From: CAZXFA01 sp964640085
GTDB lineage: Bacteria; Actinomycetota; UBA4738; HRBIN12
Length of the DNA stretch: 64,000 bases
Reading direction: 5' to 3'
NCBI GenBank assembly: GCA_964640085.1
Contig: CAZXFA010000005.1
Location: forward strand, 57,487 to 121,486
The number at the start of each line of letters is the position of its first letter. Position 1 is the first letter of the stretch. Below are positions 59,740 to 64,000 of the stretch, piece after piece. The notes under the pieces are model-generated. The model was not told the origin of the DNA. It saw only the letters and a program-made list of their open reading frames with translations, and ran no database searches. A program made the translations under genes and the position numbers.

Positions 59740-60237
59740 GTGGCGACGGAAGCGGTCGGTGGAACACGCGATAGAGCCTCCGACCAGGCGCTTCGCATCG
59801 GGAGCTGGCTCATGGGGGCCGCCGCGGTCGGGTTCGTCGGGTACGCGGTGATCTTCTTCGTCCGGAACTTCACGGACGCGTTCCTCGAGCTGGGGATCGG
59901 GTCGAACGAGGTGAGCGTCGGCAAGGAGGAGATCCGCGCGTTCAGTCCTTCCCTGCTCGAGTACGTCGGGCATCTGCACCTCGCGGTGTCGGGCTTCATC
60001 GCCGCGACGGGCGTGGGGGTGATCTTCCTGCTTCGGTACGTGCGGCGAGGTGACCTCTGGGCCTGGGTCGGGGCCGTGGCGGCGCCGGTGATCGGTCTCG
60101 CGGTGGCGCTGCCCGCGCACTACCCGAACAGCTTCGACACGCTCGGACACCTTGGACTCATCTACCTGGCGACCCTGATCTACGTGGCCGGGGCGTTGTT
60201 CGCGCTTCGCGGGATCGTTACGCGCTCGAGGGCCTGA
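59740..60237 (+). CDS. Four-helix membrane protein of unknown function
   Basis: A 165-residue protein with four hydrophobic helices (starting SWLMGAAAVGFVGYAVIFF) and an early charged head. A loop between helices 1 and 2 (RNFTDAFLELGIGSNE) is polar. The GTG is chosen because GGAGGAGGAGG lies just upstream. No family recognised. It lies inside the inserted segment. Confidence 0.65.
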   Translation: MATEAVGGTRDRASDQALRIGSWLMGAAAVGFVGYAVIFFVRNFTDAFLELGIGSNEVSVGKEEIRAFSPSLLEYVGHLHLAVSGFIAATGVGVIFLLRYVRRGDLWAWVGAVAAPVIGLAVALPAHYPNSFDTLGHLGLIYLATLIYVAGALFALRGIVTRSRA

Positions 60238-60330
60238 CCGGTACCGGTTCCGGGGGCCAGCGCCATTCAGGGCCCCCCGGGACGGGTGTTCCGCTGGCGC
60301 CCTCAGCAGTGACCCTTGGCTTCCGCGGTG

Positions 60331-60372
60331 CCGCGCCGGTTTGGTCAGGGTCCGCGCCGGTTTGGTCAGGGT
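60331..60372. repeat. 21-bp tandem repeat (two units)
   Basis: A 21-base unit beginning CCGCGCCGGTTTGG and ending TCAGGGT occurs twice without spacing in the gap between the two genes of the inserted segment. It may be a protein-binding site or a slippage product. Otherwise the 223-nt gap shows only the promoter at 60449. Confidence 0.6.
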
Positions 60373-60448
60373 CCAGCCTACCTTCGAGGACAGGGCCGGG
60401 TTGCGACTGTTAACTGCGGGTGCCAGCTCGGCTGTCAGACCCGAGGCG

Positions 60449-60454
60449 TACGAT
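60449..60454 (+). promoter_or_regulatory. -10 hexamer TACGAT for the frame-broken gene
   Basis: TACGAT stands 6 nt before the ATG at 60461. Confidence 0.5.
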
Positions 60455-60460
60455 TCCAGC

Positions 60461-61038
60461 ATGTCGGACGCCGCTGTTGTGGGGTGGTTCACGATCGGGG
60501 CCGCCCTGGGAACCGCGCTCATTACCGGACTCATCGGAGAACTTGGACGCGAGGCGACCGCTCAGCAGCCGAGCGTCAGCGCGAGCGTGATGCCGCCAAC
60601 CGGCGCGAAGAGCGTCGGTCCGCCGAGATGGAGCGGTGGCGCGAGACAGGAGCAGATGTACTCGCAAAGGTCCGAGAGTTCATGACGGATGTACACCCCC
60701 AGCGGCTCACCATGTCGAGCAGCCGGGACTTGGACCGTGTCCAGGAAACCATGGACCGGCTAGGGGATCAGTGGGTGAACATCCGCGAGCCAATCTCGCA
60801 TCTGGCCGTCGGGCACCCGTCCCCGAATGCACGTGAGCTGGCTGATGCCGTCAGCGTAGGGATGCACAATGTGTTCAACCGGGTTTCGTGGCTGCTTCAC
60901 GACTTTGCACAGGGACGAGAATCTGCAACCGAGATCCGCGAGGGAACCGCGGAATGGGAAGAGCGCAACTCGAGGGTCAGGGAGCTTCGTGAGGCGCTTC
61001 ATGAGGGGCGGCCCGATACAGTCCCGGGGATTGGCTGA
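60461..61038 (+). pseudogene. Membrane-anchored coiled protein gene with a one-base frame break
   Basis: The first frame gives MSDAAVVGWFTIGAALGTAL, one N-terminal membrane helix. Near 60546-60560 the coherent reading moves to another frame, with SAAERQRERDAANRREERR, a charged coiled stretch, then VLAKVREFMTDVHPQRLTM and a helical domain to the TGA at 61036-61038. One missing base near CTTGG would join them into a ~190-residue protein. Such anchored proteins are scattered in actinomycetes without known function. Base composition is less G+C-rich than neighbours. Confidence 0.6.
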
Positions 61039-61042
61039 GGGC

Positions 61043-61060
61043 GCTCCGCGATAGCGGAGC
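61043..61060 (+). terminator. 7-bp stem hairpin before the aminotransferase
   Basis: GCTCCGC-GATA-GCGGAGC, 5 nt after the stop of the preceding gene. It separates that gene from the promoter at 61066. Confidence 0.5.
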
Positions 61061-61065
61061 CCCCG

Positions 61066-61071
61066 TATCAT
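61066..61071 (+). promoter_or_regulatory. -10 hexamer TATCAT for the complete aminotransferase
   Basis: TATCAT stands 8 nt before the ATG at 61080. If the insert model is right, this promoter came with the insert. Confidence 0.55.
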
Positions 61072-61079
61072 CCCTCGCC

Positions 61080-62246
61080 ATGACGTCGAAGCTCCGTACC
61101 TCCGCAAGGGTGGCGTCCTTCACCGAATCCGTGATCCGGGAGATGACCCGACTCGCCATGGAGCACGACGCGGTCAACCTCGCGCAGGGGTTCCCGGACT
61201 TCCCGGCTCCAGAGGAGATCAAGCGCGCGGCCGCCGAGGCGATCGGCGCAGACCGCAACCAGTACCCGATCACCTGGGGCGAACCCGAGCTCCGCGAGGC
61301 GATCGCCCAGAGCTACCGCCGTCGGTACGGGATGGTGGTGGACGCCGACCGGCACCTGTGCGTCACGTGCGGTTCGACCGAAGCGATGATGGCCTCGCTG
61401 CTCGGCGCGATCGATCCCGGCGACGAGGTCGTGATCTTTCAACCCTTTTACGAGAACTACGGGCCGGACGCGATCCTGTCCGGCGCGCTCCCCCGGTACG
61501 TCTCGCTCCGGCCGCCGGACTGGACCTTCGACGAGGCCGAGCTCGCGGCGGCCTTCGGTCCGCGCACGCGCGGGATCGTCCTGAACACGCCGAACAACCC
61601 GACGGGGAAGGTCTTCTCTCGCGAGGAGCTACGGGCGATCGCCGAGCTGTGCCAGCGGTGGGACGCGATCGCGTTCACCGACGAGATCTACGAGCACATC
61701 ACGTACGACGGCGCCGTCCACGTGCCGATCGCGACGGTCCCGGGGATGGAGGACCGCACCATCACGATCAGCGCGCTCTCGAAGACCTACGCGGTGACCG
61801 GTTGGCGCGTGGGGTGGGCGATCGCACCGCCCGAGCTCGTCGGCGGGATCCGCAAGGTCCACGACTTCCTGTCGGTCGGGGCGCCGACGCCGCTCCAGCA
61901 CGCCGGGGTCGTCGCGCTGAACCTCCCCGAGGAGTACTACCGTCGGACCGCCCGCGAGTACGCGGAGCGGCGCGAGCTGCTGATGGAGATGCTGGACCGG
62001 CTCGGGTTCGAGGCTCGACCCCCCGCAGGGGCCTACTACGTGATGGCCGGGATCTCGCACCTGGGGCTCGGCGACGACACCGAGACGGCCGAGCGGCTGA
62101 CCCGCGGGTACGGGGTGGCGGTGGTCCCCGGCTCGTCCTTCTTCTCCCGCCCCCAGCTCGGTCGTTCGCTCGTGCGCTTCTCCTTCTGCAAGCGGCTGGA
62201 AACGCTTGCTGAGGCCGCCCGTCGCCTCGAGAAGCTCCGCGCGTAG
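61080..62246 (+). CDS. PLP-dependent aminotransferase, class I/II
   Basis: Fold-type I aminotransferase of 388 residues. The N-terminal segment LAQGFPDFPAPEEIKRAA, the NTPNNPTGKVFSREEL loop, the SKTYAVTGWRVGW motif with the PLP lysine K235, and the C-terminal arginine region (SLVRFSFCKR) are all intact. The sequence resembles the aspartate/kynurenine/methionine aminotransferase group. Its first 25 codons differ from the copy at 59442 by silent changes and a different start. Confidence 0.94.
   Translation: MTSKLRTSARVASFTESVIREMTRLAMEHDAVNLAQGFPDFPAPEEIKRAAAEAIGADRNQYPITWGEPELREAIAQSYRRRYGMVVDADRHLCVTCGSTEAMMASLLGAIDPGDEVVIFQPFYENYGPDAILSGALPRYVSLRPPDWTFDEAELAAAFGPRTRGIVLNTPNNPTGKVFSREELRAIAELCQRWDAIAFTDEIYEHITYDGAVHVPIATVPGMEDRTITISALSKTYAVTGWRVGWAIAPPELVGGIRKVHDFLSVGAPTPLQHAGVVALNLPEEYYRRTAREYAERRELLMEMLDRLGFEARPPAGAYYVMAGISHLGLGDDTETAERLTRGYGVAVVPGSSFFSRPQLGRSLVRFSFCKRLETLAEAARRLEKLRA
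61155..61205. repeat. 51-bp direct repeat, right copy
   Basis: Codons 26-42 of the complete aminotransferase, identical to 59514-59564. Downstream of it only this copy continues as coding sequence. Confidence 0.85.
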
Positions 62247-62308
62247 CTCTACCTCCCCTGCGCCGCGGCCTATCGTTCGTGCAGACCGGATCGATAGGAG
62301 GCCGTGAG

Positions 62309-62758
62309 ATGTCCGAGGTGCGCGGTTCACTCTACCCCAGCGCGGTGACCGACCGGATCGGGTTCTTCGACCGCTTCGCCGGCCGCGCGAGCCAGATCGT
62401 CAGCCGTGCGCCGTTCTTCGCGTTCTGCGTCCTGCTCGTGATCGCCTGGCTGATCGAAGGCGCGATCCACATGGTGGCGAGCGGACCATCGGCGTTCCTG
62501 AACGACAGCTACCAGCTCCAGATCAACACCACGACCACGATCATCACGTTCCTGTTGGTCGCCCTGCTCCAGAACAGCCAGACCCGGAGCGACCGCGCCC
62601 TCCACCACAAGCTGAACGCGCTCGCCGACGGGCTGGCCGACATGATGGGTCACCTGGCCGAGCGCGCGGACGACGAGGACCTGCGCCGCGACATCCGCGA
62701 GCTGCGGGCGGCGGTCGGCCTGGAGAAGCGCGAGACCACGCGCCGCGAACGCGGGTAG
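62309..62758 (+). CDS. Low-affinity iron permease family membrane protein
   Basis: A 149-residue protein. Two hydrophobic helices (FFAFCVLLVIAWLIEGAIHM and TTIITFLLVALLQ) lead into QNSQTRSDRALHHKLNALADGL, the hallmark of the family named for yeast Fet4 low-affinity iron permease. The charged C-terminus is coiled. Bacterial members are short and untested as transporters. AGGAGG precedes the ATG. Confidence 0.87.
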   Translation: MSEVRGSLYPSAVTDRIGFFDRFAGRASQIVSRAPFFAFCVLLVIAWLIEGAIHMVASGPSAFLNDSYQLQINTTTTIITFLLVALLQNSQTRSDRALHHKLNALADGLADMMGHLAERADDEDLRRDIRELRAAVGLEKRETTRRERG

Positions 62759-62775
62759 GCGACGCGGGGCGACCG

Positions 62776-64000
62776 TCAGGCCCGGAGCGGCCAGGAGGTC
62801 CCCCACGTCCCCGGCGGGAGCTCGGCCGCACCCGGGTCCTCCCCGCGCAGGATCGCCATCGTCCGACGGACGCGCGAGGCCGAGACCACGTTGCCCTTGC
62901 GCTCGTACATCTCGAGCGCCCGTGCGTAGGTCTCGAGCGCCTCCTCGGTCCGCCCGGCGCTCGCGAGCACGTAGCCGAGGCTCGACCAGGACAACGATTG
63001 CATCTCGAGCGCGTCGGTGTCGGCCAGGATCGCCAGCGCCTCGCGGGCGAGGCGCTCGGTCTTCCCGAAGTCCCCCAGGTCGGCGAGCGCCCGGGCCCGC
63101 GCCATCCGCCAGCCCGATTCCGCATCGAAGTCGTCGACGACCGAGATGCTTTCCGCGCGCTCGGTGGCCGCGATCGCCTCCTCGGTCCGCCCGAGAGCCT
63201 GCAGGGCATCGGCGAGCAACCACAGCACGGTCGAGCGGGCGCCGCGCTCTCCCAGGCGCTCCAACCCGCGCTCGCCCTCCTCGAGGAGTTCGCGGGCAGT
63301 CTCGTGGTTCCCGGCGAGCATCTCGACCTTCCCGCTCAGCATCGTGTACGCATACAGGCCGTCCTCCTGCCCGGATTCCACCAGCGCCTCGCGCGCCTCC
63401 TCGTACAGGGCCCTCGCGCCCTCCAGGTCCCCGGTCATCGCGAGCGCGACGGCCTCGTGGTGCGACCCCCCGGCCAAGGCGCCGCGCGAGAACCGGGCCG
63501 AGGCAGTCATCTCCCGCCATCGCGCGATCGCCTTCGCGGCGGGCATCGACGAGTAGTTCATGACGAGGGCGAGCCACTCCGCCGCCTCCGCCGTGAGCAA
63601 CGAGGCACCGGACCGCGACCCGAGCCTCCGCGCCCGCTCGAGCAGTTCGGCGGCCCGCGACTCCCTCCCGAGTCCCGCCGCCGACACGCCGAGGGCCAAG
63701 CAGACCTCGGCGATCGCGACCTCGTCGCCCGCGGCCTCGACCTCGGGCAGGAACGCCTCGACCTCGGGCTGGAGCTGGGCCAGCGGCGCTGGCGCCAAGT
63801 ACCAGCGCACGAGCTGACGCCGGACGACCGCGCGAGCGAGCGTCCCCACGTCGTCCGCCCCCCGCGCCAGGCGCTCCGCCGTGCCGAGCACCGTGAGCGC
63901 CTCCTCGAACCGGCCCTGATGCTCGTGGACCCGCCCGAGGTCGAGCAGGATCTCGGTCCGGTCGAAGGATGCAGGCGGAAGCAGCTCGTCGGCCCGTGAC
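62776..64000 (-). CDS. TPR-repeat protein, C-terminal part (gene continues beyond window)
   Basis: The 408 visible residues are almost all helical TPR-like repeats; examples are GRVHEHQGRFEEALTVLGTA, GLGRESRAAELLERARRLG and SLGYVLASAGRTEEALETYA. The reading frame is open to the right edge. Long actinomycete proteins of this sort often carry an adenylate/guanylate cyclase and an AAA ATPase domain in front of the repeats. That part is outside the window, so the role is unknown. Confidence 0.85.
   Translation of the reverse strand, partial: SRADELLPPASFDRTEILLDLGRVHEHQGRFEEALTVLGTAERLARGADDVGTLARAVVRRQLVRWYLAPAPLAQLQPEVEAFLPEVEAAGDEVAIAEVCLALGVSAAGLGRESRAAELLERARRLGSRSGASLLTAEAAEWLALVMNYSSMPAAKAIARWREMTASARFSRGALAGGSHHEAVALAMTGDLEGARALYEEAREALVESGQEDGLYAYTMLSGKVEMLAGNHETARELLEEGERGLERLGERGARSTVLWLLADALQALGRTEEAIAATERAESISVVDDFDAESGWRMARARALADLGDFGKTERLAREALAILADTDALEMQSLSWSSLGYVLASAGRTEEALETYARALEMYERKGNVVSASRVRRTMAILRGEDPGAAELPPGTWGTSWPLRA

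Larger units (their letters stand above)
59565..61154. mobile_element. Putative inserted segment between direct repeats
   Basis: About 1.6 kb bounded by the 51-bp repeat. It holds a membrane protein gene, a frame-broken gene, a 21-bp tandem repeat, a hairpin and a fresh promoter plus 25-codon start for the aminotransferase. Codon choice in its second gene is visibly less G+C-biased than around it. No integrase or transposase is present, so it may be a remnant or the product of homologous recombination. Confidence 0.5.

Noticed and set aside
59645..59851. Small open frame starting GTGAGCGTC at the left end of the inserted segment
   Set aside because: Overlaps the better-supported membrane protein start and has no ribosome site or recognisable features.
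59565..61154. Insertion sequence or complete integrative element
   Set aside because: No transposase, integrase or terminal inverted repeats were found. Only the 51-bp direct repeat supports an insertion, so it is reported as a putative segment.
1..64000. tRNA, rRNA, CRISPR arrays or riboswitches
   Set aside because: No cloverleaf with a TTCRA-type arm, no rRNA stretch and no regularly spaced repeats were recognised by eye; a covariance-model scan was not possible.

Overview
The window is very G+C-rich throughout and reads as the chromosome of an actinomycete-like bacterium, probably a deep-branching member of the Actinomycetota. Pointers are the clpS-DUF2017 pair, two F420/luciferase-like oxidoreductases, a stand-alone LigD-type polymerase, a SigB/SigF-type sigma factor with partner-switching proteins, GTGA/ATGA start-stop overlaps, and about twenty genes whose start codon sits 6-9 nt behind a TAnnnT-type -10 hexamer (leaderless transcripts). 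No rRNA, tRNA, CRISPR array or complete insertion sequence was recognised.

Layout. 1-12.9 kb is one catabolic island. Leftward run a solute-binding lipoprotein, two peptide/nickel-type ABC permeases, agmatine deiminase and urease A, B and C (C cut by the window edge). A TetR regulator lies above them. Rightward from the same divide run the two matching ABC ATPases, an SDR, a CE4 deacetylase, a YtcJ-like amidohydrolase and an NTF2-like protein. Together they look like uptake and breakdown of a nitrogen-rich (guanidino, ureido or peptide-like) compound. 13-26.9 kb holds a YihY protein, an MttB-family methyltransferase paired with a heme-copper-oxidase-like membrane protein, the LigD-type polymerase, a CBS protein, a GH38 mannosidase, a Ca-type P-ATPase, an LppM-like lipoprotein, DUF2017, ClpS and an acyltransferase.

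26.9-33.4 kb is a stress-signalling block: a 1125-residue HATPase-PAS-GAF-PP2C protein, small membrane proteins, two degenerate RsbW-like proteins, a STAS antagonist and a SigB/SigF-like sigma factor. 33.4-49.6 kb is mixed metabolism and repair: two SDR/ADH-type enzymes, enoyl-CoA hydratase, Dps, YbaK, a DinB polymerase with an unusual steric-gate residue, a NarL-type sensor kinase, carbamate kinase, a 5'-3' exonuclease and a Rieske oxygenase. 49.6-59.3 kb holds DoxX-like, GT4, cyclopropane synthase, twin aldo/keto reductases, CDF, VOC, rhodanese, pirin and LLM genes.

59.4-62.2 kb is the most unusual stretch. An aminotransferase gene has a cut-off first copy of its 5' end, then a 1.6 kb insert carrying two unfamiliar genes, then the complete gene. 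A perfect 51-bp direct repeat marks both junctions. The window ends in a truncated TPR protein.

Four genes (near 31.38, 34.69, 43.20 and 60.55 kb) are each broken by an apparent single-base shift, usually beside a short homopolymer. They may be assembly errors or true pseudogenes.
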